Assembly: GCA_023430545.1 (NCBI GenBank)
Contig: JAEZAF010000131.1
Coordinates: forward strand, 1-33,726
From: Chloroflexota bacterium
Lineage (GTDB): Bacteria > Chloroflexota > Anaerolineae > Aggregatilineales > Phototrophicaceae
Length of the DNA: 33,726 bases
Direction: 5' to 3'
Each line of letters starts with the position of its first letter. Positions within the stretch are counted from its first letter, which is position 1. Below the pieces are notes generated by a model. That model ran no database searches, was not told the DNA's origin, and saw nothing but the letters and a program-made list of their open reading frames with translations. Of this stretch, positions 1 to 6,767 are shown piece after piece. The position numbers and the translations under genes were made by a program.

Positions 1-27
1 AGACTAACAAGAAAGGAGTCTGCCCTG

Positions 28-675
28 ATGTATGCGACTCGACCAAGCGGCCTGTCTGCGATGTCTGAAGCGGAATATCTGGCCTTTACCGACGAGCAGG
101 AATTCAAATACGAATACAGCCGGGGACAGGTTTATGCGATGACGGGCGCAAGCGTTCGTCACAATACCATCATCGCCAGTACCATTATTCATCTTGGCAG
201 CCGGTTAGCAGATCAGGAGTGTACAGTTACCTCATCTGATACACGGATTCATATCGCCAGCAAGAAATCGTATCGTTACCCGGATGTCACCGTCTTCTGC
301 GGTGAACCTGCGTATCTGAAGGGGCGCACCGATACAATCACGAATCCAATCTTGCTTGCAGAGGTATTGTCACCGGCTACGGCAATGCGTGATTACAACG
401 AGAAGCTGGAAGAATATACTCAGATCGAGACGTTACAAGCCTATCTGCTGATCGCTCAGGATGTACCAAAGGTTGAAGTTTTTCGCAGGCATGAAGCAGA
501 CAAGTGGCTTTATGAATATGCGACTGGACTGGAATCAGAAATCAGTGTCCCGCTGTTGGATACAGAACTTCAGTTATCTCTGGCTCAGATTTACCGTCGT
601 GTTCAGTGGGACGTGAAAGAGACGCCTCCGGATGGCGGTGGAACAGAAGGCGAGGATAAACCGCTTGAACTATAG
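28..675 (+). CDS. Uma2 family endonuclease (DUF820)
   Basis: This 215-residue protein resembles the Uma2/DUF820 family of PD-(D/E)XK-fold nuclease-like proteins, which are abundant in Cyanobacteria and Chloroflexota and whose role is mostly unknown. Visible signatures are the N-terminal YLAFTDEQEFKYEY stretch, the YPDVTVFC strand that supplies the metal-binding Asp, and the LLAEVLSPATAMRDYNEKLEEY segment with the Glu and Lys expected of the fold. Length is typical for the family. The ATG at 28 is preceded by AAAGGAG at 12-18 with 9 nt spacing, which supports this start over the in-frame ATG at 61. The acidic, Gly-rich C-terminal tail is probably disordered. It stands alone upstream of decayed DNA. 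The family assignment is firm; the function is not. Confidence 0.88.
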   Translation: MYATRPSGLSAMSEAEYLAFTDEQEFKYEYSRGQVYAMTGASVRHNTIIASTIIHLGSRLADQECTVTSSDTRIHIASKKSYRYPDVTVFCGEPAYLKGRTDTITNPILLAEVLSPATAMRDYNEKLEEYTQIETLQAYLLIAQDVPKVEVFRRHEADKWLYEYATGLESEISVPLLDTELQLSLAQIYRRVQWDVKETPPDGGGTEGEDKPLEL

Positions 676-780
676 TCCCAGTCTTCAAGCAGATCATCTT
701 TAGTTAAAAGCTAACGACGGCGCGAAGAACTGGAGCGTCGGCTTGGCTATCCCTGAACCTTTGGAGTAACACCTCGTTAT

Positions 781-990
781 ATACGTATCCCTTATATCAT
801 TGACAATGTAGAGACCTGCCTCGCCGATATGCTGAATTATCTGCTCCAGCGCCAGACCGTTCAGCAGGTCGATGTTGCTACTGCCTATTTTCAGCGTGCG
901 TGGCTACGCACTGATCCGTGACGTGCTGCACGCGGTTCGCCATTTCAGTCTGCTGTTGGGCGACTATCCACAGGTCCCATACCTCTGAAA
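781..990 (+). pseudogene. Fragment of a PLD-like / helicase-associated protein N-terminus
   Basis: Frame 781-924 reads IPYIIDNVETCLADMLNYLL, then VDVATAYF, and ends at a TGA (922-924). A shift to the frame beginning at 902 continues with GYALIRDVLHAVRHFSLLLG and stops at 990. These pieces match, in order, the usual start of phospholipase D-like proteins fused to or associated with SNF2-type helicases (IDN..LAD.LN.LL, then DVATAYF, G..L.R..L and LLLG). The reading frame is broken by a shift and the rest of the protein is absent, so this is a gene relic. Identification is by recalled family pattern only. Confidence 0.5.
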
Positions 991-1220
991 ACTGGGCATA
1001 AGCGATATTTCTCCTTTAAGCGCATTTGATTTTAGTGCGCTTGTCCACGACATATACCTACCAGAAGAACGTACTCACCTGCTCCAGTTCTTCCAGTTCA
1101 ATTCTATCCTCCAGCATGTAGGATAAGTATGGAGGATGGGCTCAATCGACATCCTCAACAATCCAATACTCAAGCCGCTTGCTGATATGCTTCGCCTGCT
1201 AGTTGTGAGATTTCACCCAG
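991..1220 (+). other. Decayed coding-like DNA, no intact gene
   Basis: No intact gene was found between the helicase-like relic and the leader of the first secreted protein. A plus-strand frame around 998-1130 stays open for about 43 codons (containing FSALVHDIYLPEERTHLLQF) and ends in TAA. A second short frame from about 1136 reads on with MGSIDILNNPILKPLADMLR. Both look like remnants of coding sequence, possibly of the same lost locus as the upstream fragment. I do not recognise the family. Confidence 0.3.
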
Positions 1221-1337
1221 AACAATAAAAACTTTGTAAAAAACTATGCCTGTCTCCAAAAGGACAAAAAAATAAGCCATTCTTAAGCGATTGCTCCTTA
1301 GAGTTGAAATCATATCCATAGTTCAAGGAGCTTACCT
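1221..1337 (+). promoter_or_regulatory. Duplicated leader, copy 1 (5' region of secreted protein gene)
   Basis: From AACAATAAAAACTTTG at 1221 down to the start codon at 1338, this sequence is nearly the same as 3267-3382 upstream of the next paralog. The match includes the block AAGCCATTCTTAAGCGATTG and an identical end, CCATAGTTCAAGGAGCTTACCT. Noncoding conservation at this level suggests a promoter plus 5' UTR under selection, or a recent duplication. The AAGGAG at 1325-1330 is the ribosome binding site, 7 nt before ATG. No known riboswitch consensus was recognised. Confidence 0.55.
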
Positions 1338-3068
1338 ATGTACTCAAATCGCAAGAGAATTACCAGATGGTTGTTGACAACCGGTGTCGTAGTCACCTTG
1401 ATTGCACTACTAGTCGGACAGGTGGCTGTGCAGGATGTGGGTGCAGCGGAGCCAGAACTGGTTTGTTCTGCAAGCCAATTGAACCCAGACAACAACATGC
1501 CCGAAGCCGTTGTTGACATCACACCGGATTACCTGGCCCTGATGCGATCTGATGGACAGGACACTGAGATTTTTGTTCAGAACCGCAGCACCGGTGCAAC
1601 AACCCAGATCACTAACAATTCCTTTGAAGACCAGGCTGCGCAGATGGATGGTCAGCATATCGTGTGGTCATTCAAAAACCCCGCAAATGGCACATGGGAT
1701 ATTGCACTGCACAATATAATCACCGGCGTCACACAAATCATCAGTAACAGCCCTACACACGAAGGAATGGCTCTCATCGAGGGCGAACATGTTGTATGGG
1801 CACGCAATGGAGATACCAGCAGTGTCGCCCATTACAACATTGCTACAGGGGCTACAGAAACCATCGACGTACGTCATATCGGCAAACATTCCTATGCTGT
1901 ATATGGGATCAGTAATGGAAAAGTGCTGTATCGACACCGTGGAAGCTCGTCCAAAACCTCCAGTCTCCACGTGTATGACCTCCAGACTAATCAAAAAACA
2001 CTCATCACTGAGGGAATACCTCAGAGCGACCAAAAATACAGTGGCTATATTCATGGTGATATTGTGGTGTGGCAGAATGAGGCACCCGGAGGTGAACGCG
2101 CATCAGCGGAAATTTATGCCTTCGATCTCGGAACCGAGACACTCACTCGAATCACCAATAACGATGTCCCTGATGAAGCGCCTATGTCGTATGGCAACCA
2201 CATTGTCTACCGGAGGACGACTCAGGATGGCAGCGAAATACGTCTGCACAACCTGCAAAGCGGGGTAGCTCAGGTCATCGCGTCGAGTGCAAGCACTGAA
2301 TTTGGGCAACCTGTTGTCAATGCCACGAGAGCTGCCTGGAGCGACACCAATGGCATTTACACCTACGATATCGCTAGTGGCATATCAGCAAAACTCACCA
2401 GCTACAATGGCGATCAACTGATATTTCTTGACGGCAACCGCATTTTCTGGCATCAAGTACTAGGTCAGGATGATGTCAATATCTATATGGCAGAGTGCAG
2501 GTTCCCGAACGAAATTGTTCAGTTGCTGCCCAATGCGGACTTTGAGATGGATGCGGACAACGATAAACTTCCGGATGGTTGGTCGGCAAAGGGAACCACA
2601 CTGGATAAATCTGACAAGCTGAAGCGCAACAAGCTCAAGGCAGATGGCAGTATCAAGCAGTTTGCGTACAGTGGTGAAACCGCCTTCATGTTCCGGGGCA
2701 ATCCTGATGGGAAGAAATCAAAGCTTCAGTACAAGGTCAGTGACGTCGAGGCTGTGACCCACAACGCAACACTCGAGTTCAGTGCCTATGTGAATCGTTT
2801 CAACGTCGCACCGGGTACCGCAATCGGTAAGGTCAAGATCAGCTTTAGTGATGGCAGCAAAGAGACTCTCCTGCTCACCGCTCCCGCAGCGCAAGGCTAT
2901 GCATCGGTCAGTGATTCACGGGTGATTAATCTCAATGGGCGTCAGATTGAGCAGATCAAGGTTCAATTCAGCACAAACCTCACGAGTGGCAAATTCCTGA
3001 TCGATGCAGCAAGCCTGCTGCTCATCCCGGATGGGGCATTGCAGACAAATCTGGTCCCACTGCCGTAG
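1338..3068 (+). CDS. Secreted beta-propeller protein with C-terminal jelly-roll-like domain (paralog 1)
   Basis: 576 residues. The N-terminus has a signal peptide: basic residues, then a hydrophobic core near residues 14-28, then GAAEPE. Residues ~45-390 contain repeated blades of the TolB/WD40-like type, with alternating segments such as GQHIVWSF..., DIALHNIITG..TQI, GEHVVWAR and IYAFDLGTETLTRITNN. These suggest a six- or seven-bladed propeller. Residues ~395-575 start with LLPNADFEMDADNDKLPDGW, which resembles CBM/jelly-roll domains found at the ends of secreted proteins, and contain a Lys-rich segment. The ATG at 1338 follows AAGGAG. The next gene is a full-length paralog. Probably extracellular or cell-surface; the ligand is unknown. 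Enzymatic residues were not identified. Confidence 0.8.
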   Translation: MYSNRKRITRWLLTTGVVVTLIALLVGQVAVQDVGAAEPELVCSASQLNPDNNMPEAVVDITPDYLALMRSDGQDTEIFVQNRSTGATTQITNNSFEDQAAQMDGQHIVWSFKNPANGTWDIALHNIITGVTQIISNSPTHEGMALIEGEHVVWARNGDTSSVAHYNIATGATETIDVRHIGKHSYAVYGISNGKVLYRHRGSSSKTSSLHVYDLQTNQKTLITEGIPQSDQKYSGYIHGDIVVWQNEAPGGERASAEIYAFDLGTETLTRITNNDVPDEAPMSYGNHIVYRRTTQDGSEIRLHNLQSGVAQVIASSASTEFGQPVVNATRAAWSDTNGIYTYDIASGISAKLTSYNGDQLIFLDGNRIFWHQVLGQDDVNIYMAECRFPNEIVQLLPNADFEMDADNDKLPDGWSAKGTTLDKSDKLKRNKLKADGSIKQFAYSGETAFMFRGNPDGKKSKLQYKVSDVEAVTHNATLEFSAYVNRFNVAPGTAIGKVKISFSDGSKETLLLTAPAAQGYASVSDSRVINLNGRQIEQIKVQFSTNLTSGKFLIDAASLLLIPDGALQTNLVPLP

Positions 3069-3116
3069 GCACACGTTACATTCACCCTTCGAGTTAACAC
3101 CGCTGCGAGAATTCAA

Positions 3117-3154
3117 CTGCCTGTGCTGAGTTTAATCTCCCTCAGCACAGGCAG
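3117..3154 (+). terminator. Hairpin after secreted paralog 1
   Basis: A perfect 14-bp inverted repeat (CTGCCTGTGCTGAG, 3117-3130, with its complement at 3141-3154) encloses a 10-nt loop, 48 nt after the stop codon. No strong T-run follows, so it may act as a 3' RNA-stability hairpin or a weak terminator. A very similar hairpin follows the next paralog. Confidence 0.55.
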
Positions 3155-3266
3155 TCTCAACTCCTCACTGTGAGGGTTATCCATCAACGTACTTTTAATC
3201 CGTTCCGTTGGGGTAAGGTCGCTGGACAGTGCCCTGATAAGGCTACTGGTTGCAGCTTTCAACCCC

Positions 3267-3382
3267 AACAATAAAAACTTTGTAAAAATCGGTGCGTGTC
3301 TCCAATAGAACTAAAAAATAAGCCATTCTTAAGCGATTGATCCTTAGAGTTGAGTTATATCCATAGTTCAAGGAGCTTACCT
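3267..3382 (+). promoter_or_regulatory. Duplicated leader, copy 2
   Basis: This is nearly identical to 1221-1337 with one small indel and scattered substitutions. It runs directly into the ATG at 3383 and includes AAGGAG at 3370-3375. The shared leader fixes the start of the second paralog at 3383 rather than an upstream in-frame codon at 3350, because the upstream codons lie inside the conserved noncoding leader. Confidence 0.55.
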
Positions 3383-5113
3383 ATGCGCTCAACTCACAAA
3401 GCAATTTTCGGACGCCTGCTGCTGAAAAGTGTGCTCTTTACGCTCGTCACATTATTGGCGGTTGGACAGCTTCAAGCACAGGACATGCGTGCAATTGCTG
3501 TAGAACTGGTTTGTACTGCAACCCAACTAAACCCCGATAACGACATCTCCGAAACAATCACAGGCGTCACGCCGGATTACCTGGCCTTGATGCGAGATGA
3601 TGGTCAGGATTGGGAAATTTTTGTCCAGAACCGCAGCACCGGTGTTGTGACCCAGATCACGGACAACACCCATGATGATTGGAATCCTGCGATCGACGGT
3701 CAGTATGTCGTATGGCCATTTGAGAATCCTGCGAGTGGCACAAAAGATATTGCGCTGCACAATATACTCACTGGCACTACAGAAATCATCAGTGATAGTC
3801 CCACAGAGGAGACAACCGCTTTTATCGAGGGCGAACATGTTGTGTGGGCACGCAACGGAGATACCAGCAGTGTCGCCCATTACAACGTTGCGACAGGAGT
3901 TACAGAAACCGTCGATGTAAGACATGTCGGCAAGCATTACTTTGAAGTGAATGGGATCAGCAATGGAAAGGTTCTGTATCACCATTATGGAATCATGAGT
4001 AAGACTTTCAATCTCCATGTGTATGATATCCAGACAGATCAGAAAACACTTGTCAGTGAAGGAGTACCACAAAGCGACCAAAAGTCTGCTTACCATATTC
4101 AGGGCGATGTCGTGGTGTGGCAGAATCAGCCAACCGGATCGGAAGCAGCATCAAGGGAAATCTATGCCTTCCATCTCGGAACCGAGACGCTCACTCGAAT
4201 CACCAATAACGATGTGGCAGATAGATCACCAATGTCACACGGTGATTACATTGTCTACCGCCAGAGCAAACTCGGTGAAGGCGATGAAATACACCTGTAC
4301 AATCTGCAAACCGGTCATACTCGAGTCCTCAGTACAGGCATTGAATTTGGGAAACCTTTTATCAATGGCATGAGAGTTGCCTGGGGCAGCACCGATGGTA
4401 TTTATGTCTATGACATCCCCACTGGTATATCAGCAAAAGTCAGTGACTATGCTAAAACCACAGGTCTGATCCTTGAAGGGAGCCTCATTTTCTGGAACCA
4501 AACGCTAAGCTCAGAGGAAACGAACGTCTATATGGCAAAATGTGAGTTCCCTGCTCAAATCGTGCAGATGCTGCCCAATGCGGACTTTGAAGTGGATGCG
4601 GACAACGACAAACTCCCGGATGGCTGGTTGGCAAAGGGAACCACACTGGATAAATCTGACAAGCTGAAGCGCAACAAGCTCAAGGCAGATGGCAGTATCA
4701 AGCAATTTGCCTACAGCGGTGAAGCTGCCTTCATGTTCCGGGGCAATCCTGATGGACAGAAATCGAAACTACAGTACAAGGTCAGCGAGGTCGGCACTGT
4801 GACCCATGGATCGACGCTCGAGTTCAGCGCCTATGTAAATCGGTTCAATATTGCACCGGGGATACAGATCGGCAAGGTAAAGATCAAATTCAGTGATGGC
4901 AGCAAGGGGACCCTACAGCTCGTTGCCCCAGCCATACAAGGCTATACATCCGTCAGTGACTCAGTCGTGATTGATCTCAATGGACGACAGATTGAGCAGA
5001 TAAAGGTTCAATTCAACACGAACCTCACGAGTGGCAAATTCCTGATCGATGCAGCAAGCCTGCTCATGATCCCGACTGGGGCTTTACAGACAAATCTGGT
5101 CCCACTGCCATAG
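3383..5113 (+). CDS. Secreted beta-propeller protein with C-terminal jelly-roll-like domain (paralog 2)
   Basis: 576 residues from the ATG at 3383, exactly the length of its upstream paralog. A signal peptide is clear (MRSTHK..., hydrophobic core LLKSVLFTLVTLLAVGQL, then QAQD as a likely cleavage region). The propeller blades (IFVQNRSTGVVTQITDN, EHVVWARNGDTSSVAHYN, EIYAFHLGTETLTRITNN) and the C-terminal NADFEVDADNDKLPDGW domain align throughout with paralog 1. The C-terminal domain is almost identical at protein and DNA level, while blades in the middle have diverged, which suggests gene conversion or strong constraint on the C-terminal domain. A longer start at 3350 is open but lies in the duplicated leader and lacks its own ribosome binding site. 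Function unknown; surface binding is an inference. Confidence 0.8.
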   Translation: MRSTHKAIFGRLLLKSVLFTLVTLLAVGQLQAQDMRAIAVELVCTATQLNPDNDISETITGVTPDYLALMRDDGQDWEIFVQNRSTGVVTQITDNTHDDWNPAIDGQYVVWPFENPASGTKDIALHNILTGTTEIISDSPTEETTAFIEGEHVVWARNGDTSSVAHYNVATGVTETVDVRHVGKHYFEVNGISNGKVLYHHYGIMSKTFNLHVYDIQTDQKTLVSEGVPQSDQKSAYHIQGDVVVWQNQPTGSEAASREIYAFHLGTETLTRITNNDVADRSPMSHGDYIVYRQSKLGEGDEIHLYNLQTGHTRVLSTGIEFGKPFINGMRVAWGSTDGIYVYDIPTGISAKVSDYAKTTGLILEGSLIFWNQTLSSEETNVYMAKCEFPAQIVQMLPNADFEVDADNDKLPDGWLAKGTTLDKSDKLKRNKLKADGSIKQFAYSGEAAFMFRGNPDGQKSKLQYKVSEVGTVTHGSTLEFSAYVNRFNIAPGIQIGKVKIKFSDGSKGTLQLVAPAIQGYTSVSDSVVIDLNGRQIEQIKVQFNTNLTSGKFLIDAASLLMIPTGALQTNLVPLP

Positions 5114-5161
5114 GCACAAATCACATTTATCTTCGAAGTTAACACCTATGTGAGACTTCAA

Positions 5162-5202
5162 CTGCCTGTGCTGGGACAGCGTCTGCACCTCAGCACAGGC
5201 GG
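5162..5202 (+). terminator. Hairpin after secreted paralog 2
   Basis: GCCTGTGCTG (5164-5173) pairs with CAGCACAGGC (5191-5200), extended by a G-U and a C-G pair at the base. It is homologous to the hairpin at 3117-3154 and lies 48 nt after the stop. It is a possible terminator or 3' stabilising hairpin without an obvious T-run. Confidence 0.5.
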
Positions 5203-5766
5203 TTCTGACTTCTCGAGTTATTCCGCAGTGATTGCTTCCGCGATATATAATTCCCCATCTCAAATGCAGGTATTTTTTAAGCTGCGTCCATGAGACATTA
5301 AGCTAGCGCCTCGGTCAGGACGCCTACCCTTTCTGAATTACTTCACTCTCTCAGTTCACCCGCCTTTCATAATGTGATACGCTCGTCTTGAGTATGTTTG
5401 AGGAGAATAGGGTATCGACCTGTACTGTGTAACATCCAAACAACAGGCAGAACCTGAACAGCACATACCAAAGAAAACGGAAGATTACGACAGTGGTCCA
5501 ATAACCGTGAACGGATGATGCATTCATGAGACGTGTAAGCTGGTGTGCTTGGGACAACAATACGGTTGGGGCCGCACCTCTAGCCGATGGTTGAATGAGG
5601 CTCTCTGAATCGGAAACGGGAACGGAACTGGTGTGCCTTCGTGGGCCAGCTCGAATGAGCTGAAAGGTTCGAGCAAATGGAATTCACACAGGCTTCATGG
5701 AAGCTTCGGTGGCAGTAAGAAGGGACAAGTACAGCAAAGGGAATAAGCTAGGAAAAGGGGGTTTAA
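5203..5766. other. Gene-free stretch with hairpin-rich segment
   Basis: No convincing gene was found in this stretch. A 69-codon minus-strand frame at 5351-5560 has no ribosome site or recognisable motif. The part at about 5560-5720 is rich in short hairpins. CAGCTC (5647-5652) pairs with GAGCTG (5657-5662). Alternatively GCTCGAA (5649-5655) pairs with TTCGAGC (5668-5674). GCTTC (5692-5696) pairs with GAAGC (5700-5704). It could be a structured RNA or the remains of a mobile intron or transposon, but no diagnostic motif was recognised. Confidence 0.3.
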
Positions 5767-5792
5767 AGGCTGGCATTTGTATCTGCCAGCCT
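5767..5792 (-). terminator. Terminator of the globin gene
   Basis: Read on the minus strand, AGGCTGGCA, an 8-nt loop and TGCCAGCCT form a perfect 9-bp stem followed by TTTAAAC and a further CCCCCTTTT. It starts 19 nt after the globin stop codon, as expected for an intrinsic terminator. Confidence 0.7.
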
Positions 5793-5811
5793 CTCTAAAA
5801 GCCTATGCAGC

Positions 5812-6252
5812 CTATGGCAGCGAAAGGAAAAGTTCCTTATCCTTCGGATAAGCCGCGGTGATCGCGGTCTGTGCGATAAGGCCATAGGCAGCGGCCCAGG
5901 CGTCACGGACTTCCGGGGTAAACACACTGCCAAATGCATCTTCTAATGCCCACAGCAGTGCCGCGCCTACGCTGTTCCAATGATCGATGGTCACTCCATA
6001 AGTGACATGCCGTTTACCCAGGTTTTCAATCGCAGGTACGATCGCGCTCAGGTTGTTCAGACTTCCGACAACAACGGTGAGAGTCTGAATTAACTTGATG
6101 CGCTGTTCCATCATATCTCCCTGAAACAGCGACTTTGTCGTGCTGTCAATTTCAAATAACCGGGTGTAGAAGCGCTCGGCGAGCTTATCAGCATCCACGA
6201 CCTGATTGAAGGTCATCTGTACAATACTTCTCTGAGCATTGGTGAGGGTCAT
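5812..6252 (-). CDS. Single-domain globin (flavohaemoglobin-type globin domain)
   Basis: 146 residues, a complete globin fold without a reductase domain. Landmarks match bacterial haemoglobins of the flavohaemoglobin/Vitreoscilla group: FYTRLFE with Tyr29 at the B10 position, EQRIKL with Gln50 at E7, and LGKRHVTYGV with His82 as the proximal F8 haem ligand. The downstream VGAALLWALEDAFG and FTPEVRDAWAAAYG segments form helices G and H. Tyr B10 with Gln E7 is the pocket typical of proteins that bind O2 tightly or handle NO. AAGGAG (6264-6269, read on the minus strand) precedes the ATG, and a perfect palindrome lies just upstream. A terminator follows. Role in NO detoxification, O2 binding or sensing is inferred from the family. 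Confidence 0.9.
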   Translation of the reverse strand: MTLTNAQRSIVQMTFNQVVDADKLAERFYTRLFEIDSTTKSLFQGDMMEQRIKLIQTLTVVVGSLNNLSAIVPAIENLGKRHVTYGVTIDHWNSVGAALLWALEDAFGSVFTPEVRDAWAAAYGLIAQTAITAAYPKDKELFLSLP

Positions 6253-6271
6253 GATTGTTACTACTCCTTAG

Positions 6272-6288
6272 GTCACGTGTCACGTGAC
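6272..6288. promoter_or_regulatory. Perfect 17-bp palindrome upstream of globin gene (candidate operator)
   Basis: GTCACGTG, one central T, and CACGTGAC form perfect 8-bp arms. The site lies 20-36 nt upstream of the globin ATG, immediately before its ribosome binding site, in a position where a bound repressor would block transcription. It does not match a regulator consensus I can name with confidence. Confidence 0.5.
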
Positions 6289-6328
6289 AGATCCTGTTTG
6301 AGTGTAGAGTGATTGGACACTAAATCTA

Positions 6329-6342
6329 TCGGCTGAAGCCGA
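6329..6342. repeat. Short dyad in the globin upstream region
   Basis: TCGGCT, GA, AGCCGA form a perfect 6-bp hairpin or operator half-site pair about 80 nt upstream of the globin start. A looser dyad, GTTGA (6373-6377) with TCAAC (6384-6388), lies further upstream. Their role is unknown. Confidence 0.3.
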
Positions 6343-6391
6343 AAGAAGTTGGAGGGAGAAACCTCTTTGTGGGTTGAATTAGGTCAACGGA

Positions 6392-6411
6392 ATGGGTGCC
6401 GGAGCACCCAT
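6392..6411 (-). terminator. Hairpin after the repeat-peptide gene
   Basis: ATGGGTGC and GCACCCAT form a perfect 8-bp stem with a 4-nt loop, 13 nt after the stop codon of the minus-strand repeat-peptide gene. No T-run follows, so it may be a weak terminator or attenuator between that gene and the globin gene. Confidence 0.45.
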
Positions 6412-6424
6412 CAGGTAGGAGGAT

Positions 6425-6664
6425 TTACGGATGACGACTAACGGCGTCGACAATGTCAAAGACAATAATGTCACCACCATCTCCACCGCCGGCAGGACGA
6501 CCAGCAGCATTATTCACGGCGGTAGCATCGATAATGTCGAAGACAATAATGTCACCGCCACCCCCGCCTCCTGCAGGACGGCCTTCAGCAGCGAATGTCC
6601 CAGCGGCATGAGTAAACAGGACAACCGCTGCCACAGAGATAGAGAGAACTTTGGTAGGCTTCAT
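6425..6664 (-). CDS. Small secreted peptide with two 27-residue Gly-rich repeats
   Basis: 79 residues. Residues 1-26 form a convincing signal peptide (MKPTK, hydrophobic core, THAAGTFAA). The mature part is almost entirely two copies of one unit: GRPAGGGGGGDIIVFDI at 28-44 and GRPAGGGDGGDIIVFDI at 55-71, each followed by (I/V)DA. The period is 27 residues (81 bp), visible also in the DNA (6452 aligns with 6533). The ATG is preceded by TTAAGGAG (6673-6680, minus strand) with 8 nt spacing, which makes this frame real and the opposite-strand frame a shadow. No family is recognised. The repeat pattern resembles a secreted structural or precursor peptide. It lies between the BTAD regulator and the globin, all on the same strand. 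Confidence 0.7.
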   Translation of the reverse strand: MKPTKVLSISVAAVVLFTHAAGTFAAEGRPAGGGGGGDIIVFDIIDATAVNNAAGRPAGGGDGGDIIVFDIVDAVSRHP

Positions 6665-6714
6665 GGCTTATGCTCCTTAAGCAATATTGACTGATACTCC
6701 TTATGCTAAAGAGC

Positions 6715-6733
6715 AAGCGCCTAAGAAGCGCTT
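6715..6733 (-). terminator. Possible terminator of the BTAD regulator gene
   Basis: AAGCGC, 7-nt loop and GCGCTT form a 6-bp stem, followed on the minus strand by GCTCTTTA. It lies 34 nt beyond the regulator stop codon. The stem is short and the T-run weak. Confidence 0.3.
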
Positions 6734-6767
6734 ATTTATCGTCTCAAAGTACAGGTACTTCCCATTT

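Noticed and set aside
3350..3382. Upstream start for the second propeller protein
   Set aside because: The 11 extra codons fall in the duplicated noncoding leader; the aligned paralog starts at the equivalent of 3383 behind AAGGAG.
5500..5760. Group II intron or TnpB-associated RNA
   Set aside because: Some hairpins are suggestive, but no domain V-like motif, reverse transcriptase or TnpB remnant could be recognised.
6431..6694. Plus-strand 87-codon frame opposite the repeat peptide
   Set aside because: It is the shadow of the minus-strand gene, which has a signal peptide, a strong ribosome site and a protein-level repeat.
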